A stretch of DNA of 25,132 nt. It comes from QHXQ01 sp036389375 (GTDB taxonomy: Bacteria; Acidobacteriota; Blastocatellia; Pyrinomonadales; Pyrinomonadaceae). Every line of letters begins with the position of its first letter. Positions within the stretch are counted from its first letter, which is position 1. The translations under genes were made by a program, and so were the position numbers. Location of the stretch: the NCBI GenBank assembly GCA_036389375.1, contig DASVQA010000168.1, positions 1 to 25,132 on the forward strand. Reading direction: 5' to 3'. Of this stretch, positions 7,549 to 14,925 are shown piece by piece. The notes beneath the pieces were generated by a model. It did no database searches, was not told the DNA's origin, and saw only the letters and a list, made by a program, of their open reading frames with translations.

Positions 7549-7643
7549 AGTAGTCAGTAGTCAGCAGTCAGTAGCCAGTAGCAAAGCAGACGAGCGGTGT
7601 GCGCTCTCATGCTGGCTACTGGCTACTGGCTACTGACTACTGC
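7549..7643. repeat. Heptanucleotide inverted-repeat element, copy 2
   Basis: Left arm 7549-7582 is five 7-bp units of the form AGTAGYC/AGCAGTC; right arm 7611-7643 is four complementary units (GGCTACT three times, then GACTACT). The arms face each other across about 28 bases, giving an imperfect hairpin of roughly 30 bp. The element fills nearly the whole panB-panC gap, and the panB stop codon TAG (7637-7639 on the - strand) is one of the GTAG units. The stretch AGCGGTGTGCG near the left arm matches copy 1 at 1780-1905. Confidence 0.85.
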
Positions 7644-8539
7644 TTTTCCACTCCTGCGTCGTCGCCGGTGGCGGTCAGTTCCGTGTGTAGCTCGGCGGCC
7701 GCGTCGGCGGGCAGCGGATAAGATTCGTGCGTGCCGGGATAAGCGCCGGAGCGCACGTCGTCGGCAAAGCGCGCGATGGCGTCGTTCATGGCGGCGCGCA
7801 GGTCTGCGTACTGGCGCACGAAGCGCGGGCGCGTCGGGCTGAACGAGAAGCCGACGAGATCGTGTATGACGAGAATCTGCGCGTCGCAATGCTCGCCTGC
7901 GCCGATGCCGATGGTCGGGATGGCGACGGCCGCCGTCACGAGTTTTGCGATCTCGCGCGGGACGACTTCGAGCACGATGGCAAACGCGCCCGCCGCTTCG
8001 AGCGCGCGCGCATCGGCGACAAGGTTGCGCGCCGCTTCCGCCGTCTTGCCTTGCAGCCGAAATCCGCCCAGCCGGTTGACCGATTGCGGCGTCAGCCCGA
8101 TATGCCCCATCACCGGAATCTCTTCCGCGACGAGCCGCGCGACCAACTCCGCGCGGTTGCGCCCGCCTTCCAGTTTGACGGCTTCCGCGCCGCCCTCTTT
8201 GACGAGGCGCAGGGCGGCCCGCACGGCGTCGTCCGCGCCTGTGTGGTACGAGCCGTAAGGCATGTCGGCAACTAAGAGCGCGCGTTGGACGCCGCGCCGG
8301 ACGGCGCGCGTGTGCAAGACCATCTCGTCGAGCGTGACGGGCACGGTTGTGTCGTAGCCGAGCACGACGTTGCCCAGAGAATCGCCGACGAGGATGATGT
8401 CCGTGCCCGCCTCGTCCACGATGCGCCCGGTCGGATAGTCGTAAGCCGTCAGGCAGACGAGGCGCTCGCCGCGTTCCTTCGTCGCGCGCACGGCCGGCAC
8501 GGTCACCTTTTCCGGGCGCTGCTGTTTGAGATAGACCAT
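7637..8539 (-). CDS. panB: 3-methyl-2-oxobutanoate hydroxymethyltransferase
   Basis: A 300-residue PanB, which transfers a hydroxymethyl group from 5,10-methylene-tetrahydrofolate to alpha-ketoisovalerate, giving ketopantoate. Motifs are LTAYDYPTGRIVDEAG, ILVGDSLGNVVLGY (metal-binding Asp), ADMPYGSY, VKLEGG, VMGHIGLTPQSVN and IPTIGIGAG, all in family order. The ATG at 8539 (MVYLKQQRP) is preferred over an in-frame TTG at 8551; neither has a good Shine-Dalgarno sequence. It is the first gene after a near-consensus promoter and precedes panC. Methylene-tetrahydrofolate is its substrate, so a folate gene (folK) just upstream is functionally consistent. The C-terminal tail (ELTATGDDAGVEKQ) ends inside a repeat element. 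Confidence 0.97.
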   Translation of the reverse strand: MVYLKQQRPEKVTVPAVRATKERGERLVCLTAYDYPTGRIVDEAGTDIILVGDSLGNVVLGYDTTVPVTLDEMVLHTRAVRRGVQRALLVADMPYGSYHTGADDAVRAALRLVKEGGAEAVKLEGGRNRAELVARLVAEEIPVMGHIGLTPQSVNRLGGFRLQGKTAEAARNLVADARALEAAGAFAIVLEVVPREIAKLVTAAVAIPTIGIGAGEHCDAQILVIHDLVGFSFSPTRPRFVRQYADLRAAMNDAIARFADDVRSGAYPGTHESYPLPADAAAELHTELTATGDDAGVEKQ

Positions 8540-8583
8540 TGGGGTTTGCAACTCGTGCAGACGGATTTCAGGGAGCGGCGAGG

Positions 8584-8612
8584 ATTATAGGGAAGTGGCG
8601 CGGGAACGACAA
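8584..8612 (-). promoter_or_regulatory. Sigma-70-type promoter of panB
   Basis: On the - strand TTGTCG (8612-8607) is followed by a 17-base spacer and a perfect TATAAT (8589-8584). The predicted start is near 8577, giving a leader of about 38 bases to the ATG. This is among the best promoter matches in the window and probably drives panB-panC-GNAT and perhaps the hydroxylase genes. Confidence 0.75.
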
Positions 8613-8782
8613 GGCTTTTGCGCTCAAGCCCCAGCCCGCGCAGTCTTTGGCGGCAACTGTTTCTGATCAAGTTGAAAGCGTCAGCGCAGGTTCTCGCGCT
8701 GGTCGGCTTCGTGCTGCGCCAGCGCGGTTGATTATGTCAGCCATATATTTTCGCCTGCTGTGCCAATCTTACTGTAAGCAGG

Positions 8783-8808
8783 AAAAAGCGGGCGAGGCTA
8801 TTTCCTCG
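8783..8808 (-). terminator. Weak hairpin terminator after folK
   Basis: On the - strand CGAGG (8808-8804) pairs with CCTCG (8797-8793) around a 6-base loop, followed after 5 bases by TTTTT (8787-8783). The stem is short and abuts the folK stop codon, so efficiency is doubtful. Confidence 0.4.
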
Positions 8809-8809
8809 T

Positions 8810-9307
8810 CTATGGTCGCCACAGTTGCACGCTCGAAGCATCGGGCACGTGCGCTAAGAGTTCCTGCACGGTCTGTTTGAGGACTGGGTGCGTGGCGTCG
8901 GGCGCGAGTTCGGCGAGGGGCGTCAAGACGAAGCGGCGCAGGTGCAGGCGCGGGTGCGGGAGCGTGAGCAGGGGCGACGCTTGCTGCACGTCGCGGTAGA
9001 GCAGCAGGTCTAGGTCAATCGTGCGCGGCCCCTTCGGCGCATCGCGGCGGCGACCGAGCGCGTACTCGATGCGGAGCAGACGTGCGAGCACCTGTTCGGG
9101 CGAGAAGGGCGTATCGCCGCGCAGTTCCGCCACCATGTTGAGGAACGGCGGCTGGTCGAGCACGTCCACCGGCTCGGTCTCGTAGATGGCCGACAGACGC
9201 GAGACGCACAAGCCCGCCGCCAGCAGCCCGCGCACGGCGAGCAGCAGATGCGCGACGCGGTCGCCCAAATTCGAGCCAAGCCCGACGTAGAGTTTTGTGT
9301 GTGGCAT
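8810..9307 (-). CDS. folK: 2-amino-4-hydroxy-6-hydroxymethyldihydropteridine pyrophosphokinase
   Basis: A 165-residue HPPK, which transfers pyrophosphate from ATP to 6-hydroxymethyl-7,8-dihydropterin in folate synthesis. The family opening YVGLGSNLGDRVAHLLLAV is at residues 6-24, and the signature PRTIDLDLLLYRD and LPHPRLHLRRFVLTPLAELAPD follow. Length matches stand-alone FolK. The ATG at 9307 is chosen because the conserved GLGSN strand begins six residues later; an in-frame upstream start would run into the divergent permease gene and adds nothing conserved. It diverges from the permease gene with only 45 bases between start codons. No other folate gene is in the window. Confidence 0.96.
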   Translation of the reverse strand: MPHTKLYVGLGSNLGDRVAHLLLAVRGLLAAGLCVSRLSAIYETEPVDVLDQPPFLNMVAELRGDTPFSPEQVLARLLRIEYALGRRRDAPKGPRTIDLDLLLYRDVQQASPLLTLPHPRLHLRRFVLTPLAELAPDATHPVLKQTVQELLAHVPDASSVQLWRP

Positions 9308-9324
9308 GACGAGCGTGGACGTGT

Positions 9325-9353
9325 AGTATAGCCGCTGCCGTTGAAAGATTAAA
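9325..9353 (-). promoter_or_regulatory. Candidate folK promoter
   Basis: The - strand has TATACT at 9330-9325 and TTTAAT at 9353-9348 with a 17-base spacer. The predicted start leaves a leader of about 10 bases. The same bases read TAGTAT on the + strand (9324-9329), a possible -10 box for the divergent permease gene, with a weak -35 (GTGGCA, 9301-9306). Confidence 0.45.
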
Positions 9354-11083
9354 TGATGACCCGACGGACGCAGACGCAAACACGGCCGCTCGCGCTGACG
9401 CAACTCGGCGCGCTCGTCTGGTTGAAGTGGCGGCTGTTTCGCAACGCGGTCAGGACGCGGCGCGGGGCGGGCAATCGCGCGGCCTCAATCGTTGTCGGCC
9501 TCGTGCTCTTATTGATCGCGCTCGTCGGTGCGCTCAAACTCGGTTTCGTCGTCTACGCGCTCGGCGTGGGCGGGCAGACGGCGCAGACGTTGCAACAGCA
9601 GGCGGCTGCGGCCGGCATGAACCTGACGCTCTCGTTCATACTCTTCGGCACGGTCTCTTTCATCTATATGCTGTGGGCGACCGTGCCCTTGAGTCTCGGC
9701 GGCGGCGGGCAGTTTACGCCGGGCCGGCTGCTGCTCTACCCCGTCAGCCTACGCCAACTCTTCGCGCTCGACCTGTTGAGCGAACTGACGAGCACCGCCT
9801 CAATCTTCGCCGTGCCGGCCGTGCTGGCGATGGCCGTCGGCGTGGGGCTGGCGCGTGGGCGCGTGGGCGCGGCGCTCTGCGTGGCGGCGGGCGCATGCGC
9901 GTTCGGCATCGGGCTGGCGAAACTGTTGGCCACGAGCGTCGGCACGCTGATGCAGACCAAGCGTGCGCGCGGCGAGATGTTGCTCGCCGGCGTGGGCGCG
10001 CTGGTTGCGTTTACGGGCGTGTTGTTCGGGCAGGGCGCACAGATGTTCGCGCGGCAACACAGCTTTCCGGCCGCCCTGCGCTGGACGCCGCCCGGCGCGT
10101 TCGCCAGTGCGCTCGCCGACGGGCTGCGCCCCGACGGCGCACACGCTTACTGGCGCTCGCTCGCCATTCTCTGCACCGCCGCCGCGCTCGTCACCTTCAT
10201 CACCTACGCCGTCGCGCGCCGCGCGGTGCTCGGTGCAGGCGGCGCGCTCAGACAACGTGCCGTCCGTCCGACGACGAAACCAAACAGCAACGGCCTCGTC
10301 GGCGAGTTGCCCGGCTGGGAGTTGCCGTTCGTGTCAACTGAGCTGGCGACCATGCTGGCCAAAGAGTTGCGCTATGCGGGCCGCAACGCGCAGTTGCGCG
10401 TGATGGGTTTGATGCCGCTCGTCATGACGCTTTCGTTCAAGCTGATGAACACGCGCAAGGGGACGGCCGGCGTGGGTGGGCTGTTCGATAGCCCGTACTT
10501 TGCCGGCAGCCGGGCAGCGACCAGCGTCTTCTACGTCTTCATGATCATGTCGGCGCTCTTTTGCAACCAGTTCGGGTTTGACGGCGCAGGCCTGCGCACA
10601 CTGATCCTCGCGCCCATCCCGCGCCGCACGATCTTGGCCGGCAAAAACTGTGCGCTGCTGGTCGTCGCGTTCGTCTGCGCCATCGCCGTGCTGGGCTTCA
10701 ACGAACTGCTGTTCCGCGATCTGACCCCGCAGGCGCTCGCCTTCGCCGCGCTCTGCTTCATCCTGTTCGCGGCCGAGTTCGTCATCGTCGGCAACTGGCT
10801 CTCCGTACGTTACCCGAAGCGGTTGGAGTTCGGCAAGCGCATGAACACGTCAGGCATGGCCAGCCTGCTGCTGATGCCGCTCCTTGTCACGGTCTTTGTG
10901 CCGCCCGCGCTCGCCGTCTATGCGGGCTACCGCGCGCAGAGTCTCATGGTCGAGTATGTTATACTGACGCTGTTCGCGTTAGCGGCGGTCGCGTTATATC
11001 TGCTGCGTCTCGGCGCACAGGCACGGGCGTTTACGCGCCGCGAGCTTGCCATACTTGATGCGGTCGCCGGGCGCGACGAATGA
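9353..11083 (+). CDS. ABC-2-like multi-spanning membrane permease
   Basis: A 576-residue integral membrane protein. Hydrophobic segments are clear at about 45-70 (IVVGLVLLLIALVGALKLGF), 92-115, 150-190, 210-225, in the middle (AILCTAAALVTFITYAVA) and in a second cluster after residue 390 (VFYVFMIMSALFC, CALLVVAFVCAIAVLGF, ALCFILFAAEFVIVG, LLLMPLLVTVFVPPALAVYA, VILTLFALAAVALYLLRLG). The two-cluster layout, and the IPRRTILAGKN loop before a transmembrane helix, resemble ABC-2 exporter permeases of the type that need a separate ATPase. No ATPase gene lies next to it, so the partner is elsewhere or the assignment is only by topology. The substrate is unknown. The start is the first of two ATGs; the Shine-Dalgarno sequence is weak. 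A GC-rich hairpin follows the stop. Confidence 0.75.
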   Translation: MMTRRTQTQTRPLALTQLGALVWLKWRLFRNAVRTRRGAGNRAASIVVGLVLLLIALVGALKLGFVVYALGVGGQTAQTLQQQAAAAGMNLTLSFILFGTVSFIYMLWATVPLSLGGGGQFTPGRLLLYPVSLRQLFALDLLSELTSTASIFAVPAVLAMAVGVGLARGRVGAALCVAAGACAFGIGLAKLLATSVGTLMQTKRARGEMLLAGVGALVAFTGVLFGQGAQMFARQHSFPAALRWTPPGAFASALADGLRPDGAHAYWRSLAILCTAAALVTFITYAVARRAVLGAGGALRQRAVRPTTKPNSNGLVGELPGWELPFVSTELATMLAKELRYAGRNAQLRVMGLMPLVMTLSFKLMNTRKGTAGVGGLFDSPYFAGSRAATSVFYVFMIMSALFCNQFGFDGAGLRTLILAPIPRRTILAGKNCALLVVAFVCAIAVLGFNELLFRDLTPQALAFAALCFILFAAEFVIVGNWLSVRYPKRLEFGKRMNTSGMASLLLMPLLVTVFVPPALAVYAGYRAQSLMVEYVILTLFALAAVALYLLRLGAQARAFTRRELAILDAVAGRDE

Positions 11084-11087
11084 ACGA

Positions 11088-11141
11088 CCGTCCGTCGTTT
11101 GGGCAGCAACGAACAACGAACGACGGGCGGCGGACAGTTTT
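11088..11141 (+). terminator. Hairpin terminator of the permease gene
   Basis: Bases 11088-11099 pair with 11119-11130 (12 bp with one G-T wobble) around a 19-base loop. TTTT at 11138-11141 and further T-rich sequence follow, although seven bases separate stem and T-run. It starts 5 bases after the permease stop codon. Confidence 0.5.
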
Positions 11142-11218
11142 AATATTTTGATTCCAGCGATGTGCGGCCCCTTGCGGCGCGCATCCGGGCGGGCAATAGC
11201 GGCCCCGTCCAGACACAA

Positions 11219-12529
11219 ATGGCGCGCAGAAAGTTTCGTAGCAACCAGCGGCACGAGCCTGTCACGGAACGCTCTTTTCAAGAGTACGTTTTCAACCTGC
11301 CCGCACCGCAGACCTCACGCACCGAACTGCTGCGGCTCGTGCGCGGCGGCGAAGACACCTACCTCGAACTCAAGGTCAAACTCTCCAATCTGGAAAAGAT
11401 CGCGCAGGAAGTTTGTGCGCTGGCCAATACGGCGGGCGGCTTCATTATCTTCGGCGTCAGCGATCAGTTGCGCGTCGAAGGCGTGGACGACGCCGAGGCG
11501 GTGCGCGAAGAGTTGGTGCGTCTGTGCCGCGAACAGATCGTGCCGCCGCTCGTGCCATACATTGATCTCATCGCGTTCGACAACGGCCGCCGCGTCGTCG
11601 CGCTCGACGTGGAAGGTAAGCGCCGGCCCTACCAGACGCGCGACGGGCGCTATTTCATACGCGTGGGCGCGGAGAAGCGCGAGGCTTCGCGCGAAGAGTT
11701 GTCGGCGCTCCTTGACGAAGCGCGCCCGCTGCGTTACGAGAACGTGGTCGTCGTGGGCGCGTCGGAGGCCGACGTGGACGAGGCGCACCTGTGGAGTTTC
11801 GTGCGCGAGTTCGCGGGCGATGCGTTCAACGAGGAGTTGACGGGCGGCTACCCGACCGGCGAAGTCTTAAAGCGCGACCTGCTGCTCGCCGCCGGGCAGA
11901 TGGGCGAAACCACTCCGACCGTCGCCGGGATGTTGCTGTTCGGGCGCGACGCGCGCGTGGCTGAACTGCTGCCGCGCTCGACCATCACGGCCGTGCGTTA
12001 TGCCGGCGACACGGTGCAAGCGCCTGAAGTCGAACGCGCGCAACTCGTCGGCAACCTGCACACGCTCTACGAATCGGCGCTGCGCTTTGTCCGCCGCTAC
12101 TGCGACCTGTGGGACGCGCGCCCGCGCCGTCTGCTGGCCGCAGAGAGCACGATGGACGAGCCGGTGGCCGCGCGCGCCAACTATCAACGCGGCGCGCTCG
12201 CAGAGGCCATCGCTAACGCGCTCGTCCACCGCGACCTCGCGCTGCGCGACACGCCGACGCGGCTGCACGTCTTTGACCGCGCCATCGAGATCATAAACGC
12301 GCGGCGCACGGTCGGCTTCATGCCCGCCGCACAGCGCGCCATACGTTACGGCGTACCCCAGCGCATCAACCCGCAGACGCATGCCCTCTTCGCCAGTCCC
12401 GCCTATGGTTTAGACCTCGCGCCGGGCGGGCTGCCCATGCTCCTGCGTCAAGCGCGCCTCTTCTCCGCCCGCCGCCCCGACATCAACGCCACCAACGACG
12501 AGTTTCGCGTGCGCCTCTACGGCATCTGA
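11219..12529 (+). CDS. AlbA_2/Schlafen-like ATP-binding protein
   Basis: A 436-residue protein with two recognisable parts. The N-terminal AlbA_2 (Schlafen AAA_4-like) domain has EDTYLELKVKLSNLEKIAQE with the ExK motif, then ALANTAGGFIIFGVSD, then RYFIRVGAEKREAS. The C-terminal part resembles the histidine-kinase-like ATPase region found in RecG-like or regulatory members: LAEAIANALVHRDLA followed by LHVFDRAIEIINARR. Proteins with this layout are putative ATP-dependent transcription regulators or nucleic-acid-binding proteins; the role here is unknown. The ATG at 11219 is used; an in-frame GTG at 11162 would add 19 residues without obvious conservation. It converges on the VWFA gene and ends at a shared terminator inside a repeat element. 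Confidence 0.85.
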   Translation: MARRKFRSNQRHEPVTERSFQEYVFNLPAPQTSRTELLRLVRGGEDTYLELKVKLSNLEKIAQEVCALANTAGGFIIFGVSDQLRVEGVDDAEAVREELVRLCREQIVPPLVPYIDLIAFDNGRRVVALDVEGKRRPYQTRDGRYFIRVGAEKREASREELSALLDEARPLRYENVVVVGASEADVDEAHLWSFVREFAGDAFNEELTGGYPTGEVLKRDLLLAAGQMGETTPTVAGMLLFGRDARVAELLPRSTITAVRYAGDTVQAPEVERAQLVGNLHTLYESALRFVRRYCDLWDARPRRLLAAESTMDEPVAARANYQRGALAEAIANALVHRDLALRDTPTRLHVFDRAIEIINARRTVGFMPAAQRAIRYGVPQRINPQTHALFASPAYGLDLAPGGLPMLLRQARLFSARRPDINATNDEFRVRLYGI

Positions 12530-12534
12530 AAAGC

Positions 12535-12636
12535 AGTGCCAAGTGACAACTGACGAGTGATGAAAAAAAGGGCCGGAGTAAAACTCCGGCCCTTTTGGCT
12601 TATTACTTGTCACTCGCCACTCGCCACTCGTCACTG
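12535..12636. repeat. Heptanucleotide inverted-repeat element, second sequence type
   Basis: Left arm 12535-12562 contains 7-bp units (AGTGCCA, AGTGACA, ACTGACG, AGTGATG). Right arm 12605-12636 contains CACTCGC twice, then CACTCGT and CACTG. The arms are in inverted orientation and flank a bidirectional terminator. The stop codon of the VWFA gene (TGA, 12633-12631) lies inside the right arm. Architecture matches the AGTAGYC elements at 1780-1905 and 7549-7643 but the unit sequence differs. Confidence 0.75.
12563..12597. terminator. Bidirectional intrinsic terminator
   Basis: A perfect 13-bp stem (12566-12578 with 12584-12596) encloses the 5-base loop TAAAA, with a TTTT run on the + side and an A-run of seven on the other side. 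It serves the converging AlbA_2 and VWFA genes. Confidence 0.93.
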
Positions 12637-13848
12637 TTTTGGCGCGTTGTAGAAGCGGCGGTGCTGGATGTCGTAGATGCCTTCTTCGTATGTGCCGTCG
12701 CCGTCGGCGTCTACTTTGACGACGATCTTGTGCTGCTTGCCGTCGCGCTTGTCGCCGGGGTTGTAGCCGAGGCTGTACTGGTTGCGCATGAGCGCGTTGA
12801 TCGAACTGAGCGCGCTCGGCAGTTCGCCCTCAAAGGTGACGGGGAAGTATGCGCCGCCGCTCTCTTTGGCGAAGGTCTGAAGTTGGTTTTGCGCCTGATA
12901 GAGCGTCATGCGACCGGGGAAGCCGTCCATCGAATCGGTTGCGCCGAGCCGGTCGGCGTATTTCTTCATGAAGAGATTGCCCGTGCCGATGATGTAGATC
13001 GGGATGCCGGAGTTCTGCACGATCTTGCGCGCCTGATCCAGATTGATCTTGCTGAAGGTGTCAAGCCCCGAAGAGATCAGGAAGACGGCGCGGCGGCGAC
13101 CTTCGACGCTGACGAGGCCGGCGTAGTCCGTCGTCTCCTGCTTCGCGTCTTCGAGCACGACCGAATCGGCGCGCCCGCCCACGAGCGTCAGCTTGAGCGC
13201 GTCAAACAGGTTCGCTTCGCGGAACGCGGGCCAGTTGCGCGAGAGCAGCGTGACGACCTGATTGATGCGGGCCGGGTCGTTCGTGAAATCGGTCAGGGGC
13301 GTGGCGCGCATGTCGTAAGCGACGACGGAGATGTAATCGCCCCGGCTGACGGCGTCGCGCATGAAGAGGACGGCCGGCAGAATGACCTCGCGGCGACCAT
13401 CATCAAAGCCGCCGCTCCCATAGAAACCGAGGATGGCGGAAATCTGGCTGAACTCCATGACGACCGCGACGTTCAGCTTCGCTTCCGGCGTGCCGAAGAA
13501 AGTGATCTCCTGCTTGACGCCGTCCTCGAAGATGGCGAAGTTCTCGCGCTTCAAACCCGTTACCAACTGCTTCGTCTTTTTGTTGACGACCGTCGTCTCG
13601 ACGCTGACCAGATTGGTTGCGACCCTGACGACTTCAGCGTCCTGCGGCTTATTGACGATGTCGGGCGGCAGCGGCTCCTGTGTGTCGTCCTTCTTCTCTT
13701 CGCCGGGGCGCGAGTTCTTCTTCTGCGGGGTGGTCGGCGGTTGGCGGCGCGATTGGGCGACGACTGAGGCGCGAAGCGGGGCAATACCGACCAACAAGGC
13801 ACAGACGACCGTGAGGACGAGGAGACGACGGACGAGCAAACTTCTCAT
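12631..13848 (-). CDS. Exported VWFA-related domain protein (acidobacterial family)
   Basis: A 405-residue protein. A signal peptide (MRSLLVRR plus hydrophobic 9-22, Ala-x-Ala-like site near 27-32) is followed by a charged, Pro/Lys-rich linker (34-70). The VWFA-related domain then opens with RVATNLVSVETTVVNKKTKQLVTGLKRENFAIFEDGVKQEI, as in the family known from acidobacteria (VWFA-related Acidobacterial domain). The metal-site motif expected as DxSxS reads E132-F-S134-Q-I-S136. Later segments RRAVFLISSGLDTFSK and YSLGYNP complete the domain. The ATG at 13848 is used because it gives a clean signal peptide; an in-frame start at 13908 would overlap the predicted promoter. It is secreted or envelope-bound, with an unknown role, perhaps protein-protein contact. 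Confidence 0.88.
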   Translation of the reverse strand: MRSLLVRRLLVLTVVCALLVGIAPLRASVVAQSRRQPPTTPQKKNSRPGEEKKDDTQEPLPPDIVNKPQDAEVVRVATNLVSVETTVVNKKTKQLVTGLKRENFAIFEDGVKQEITFFGTPEAKLNVAVVMEFSQISAILGFYGSGGFDDGRREVILPAVLFMRDAVSRGDYISVVAYDMRATPLTDFTNDPARINQVVTLLSRNWPAFREANLFDALKLTLVGGRADSVVLEDAKQETTDYAGLVSVEGRRRAVFLISSGLDTFSKINLDQARKIVQNSGIPIYIIGTGNLFMKKYADRLGATDSMDGFPGRMTLYQAQNQLQTFAKESGGAYFPVTFEGELPSALSSINALMRNQYSLGYNPGDKRDGKQHKIVVKVDADGDGTYEEGIYDIQHRRFYNAPKQ

Positions 13849-13907
13849 GACGCTTAAGAACCTCTTTTTCGCCGGGCGGGCCGGCACGCTTGCAAACGGA
13901 TGCCTCA

Positions 13908-13936
13908 ATAGTAAGGCGCGGCTTGGGTGCGGTCAA
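13908..13936 (-). promoter_or_regulatory. Promoter of the VWFA gene
   Basis: The - strand has TTGACC (13936-13931), a 17-base spacer and TACTAT (13913-13908). The predicted start is near 13901, about 53 bases before the ATG at 13848, which supports that downstream start. Confidence 0.65.
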
Positions 13937-14014
13937 GAATATGATGCGGGGCGCAGGGGAATCGTTGTGAGACGGGGCGCGTATGCAGGCGCTCAGGCAG
14001 TTAAGCGGACAGGC

Positions 14015-14073
14015 AAAACAGCCGGTTGCGGCTTGCGCGCGCAAAGCGCACGGGCCCGCTGCAACCGGCTGTC
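14015..14073 (-). terminator. Intrinsic terminator of the LecA-like gene
   Basis: A 12-bp perfect stem (ACAGCCGGTTGC at 14018-14029 with its complement at 14061-14072) is followed on the - strand by TTTT (14018-14015). The 31-base loop contains a smaller GCGC hairpin. It lies 25 bases beyond the stop of the gene at 14098-14925. Confidence 0.8.
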
Positions 14074-14097
14074 TGGTTTTAACTGCTCTTAACGGTC

Positions 14098-14925
14098 TTA
14101 CTGCGATTCGTCGGTCACGGCCTCAGGCTCGACCGTCACATCGTAAGCGCCGGAGTTGTCGCTCAGTTCGCCTTCGTTAACGCCGAGAAAGAGTATGCCG
14201 TCGCGTTGCGCGACGAACTCGCGGCTCGCGCCGATGAAGATAAAGTCGTTGTTGTCGTCGCCGATGACGGCGATGAGGCCGCCGGTCGGATCATCCGGCA
14301 TCAGCTTGTTGTTATCCACCACGCGCGGCAGACCCGTCGGCGTGGACATCACGCCGTTGCCGAGCGAGACGCGTCCCGAAGCCGTGATACGGATGCGCTG
14401 CCCGCGCCGCACCGTGAAGCCGCTGCTCGTCCAACCGTTCGCCGTGTTGTCGGCGGTGACGCGCACGCGGATCGGGAAGAAGGCAGGCGCACCGCCGGGC
14501 TGCGTCGTGTTTGTGCGCCCCGTGTTCGTGGGCTGCGTGGTGCGCGGGATGGGCGTCGGCGTGGGCCGGCTGACGGGCGGCGCGCTCGTCTCGTTGTTGC
14601 CTGTGTCCGCGCTGCGGTCGGTGCTGCTGCTGCCGCCGATCACGTCGTTGATGCCGGCCGCGCCCGTGCCGCCCGTCGTGGTGCTGCCAAGCGCGCTATC
14701 GAACTCGATGGTGTCCACGTCCTCCATGTAGAGCGTGATGCGGCTGCGCCGACCGCGCGCACCGTTGCCGATGAGGACGGTGAACTGCTGATCCTTGAAG
14801 GCGATGATCTGGCCGCGTATGACCGTGCCATCGCGCAGGCGGATCGTGTCGGCGAGCGCGGACGCCGTGAGCGCGAGCGTGAGCGCGGCTGCAAGCAGCG
14901 GCATGGCGAATCTCTGGTGCGGCAT
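14098..14925 (-). CDS. Exported protein with LecA (PA-IL)-like C-terminal domain
   Basis: A 275-residue protein with a signal peptide (residues 1-26, cleavage near ASALA-DT). A short beta domain (DTIRLRDGTVIRGQIIAFKD to DVDTIEFD, about 27-76), resembling small SH3/Sm-like barrels, comes next, then a Ser/Thr/Pro/Gly-rich linker (80-147). The C-terminal domain (150-265) resembles the PA-IL/LecA galactose-lectin fold: RVRVTADNTANGWTSSGFTV, RGQRIRITASG, GGLIAVIGD and the ending NEGELSDNSGAYDVTV, where LecA places calcium and sugar ligands. Carbohydrate binding is inferred, not shown. The ATG at 14925 has a strong GGAGGGG Shine-Dalgarno sequence seven bases upstream. It is likely secreted or surface-bound and is transcribed alone, with its own terminator. 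Confidence 0.85.
   Translation of the reverse strand: MPHQRFAMPLLAAALTLALTASALADTIRLRDGTVIRGQIIAFKDQQFTVLIGNGARGRRSRITLYMEDVDTIEFDSALGSTTTGGTGAAGINDVIGGSSSTDRSADTGNNETSAPPVSRPTPTPIPRTTQPTNTGRTNTTQPGGAPAFFPIRVRVTADNTANGWTSSGFTVRRGQRIRITASGRVSLGNGVMSTPTGLPRVVDNNKLMPDDPTGGLIAVIGDDNNDFIFIGASREFVAQRDGILFLGVNEGELSDNSGAYDVTVEPEAVTDESQ

Noticed and set aside
7549..7643. Regular repeats as a CRISPR array
   Set aside because: The unit is 7 bp without unique spacers and the arrays are inverted on themselves.
9308..9403. An extended N-terminus for FolK starting at 9403
   Set aside because: The added 32 residues cross the divergent permease start and promoter and have no HPPK similarity; the protein from 9307 has the standard length.
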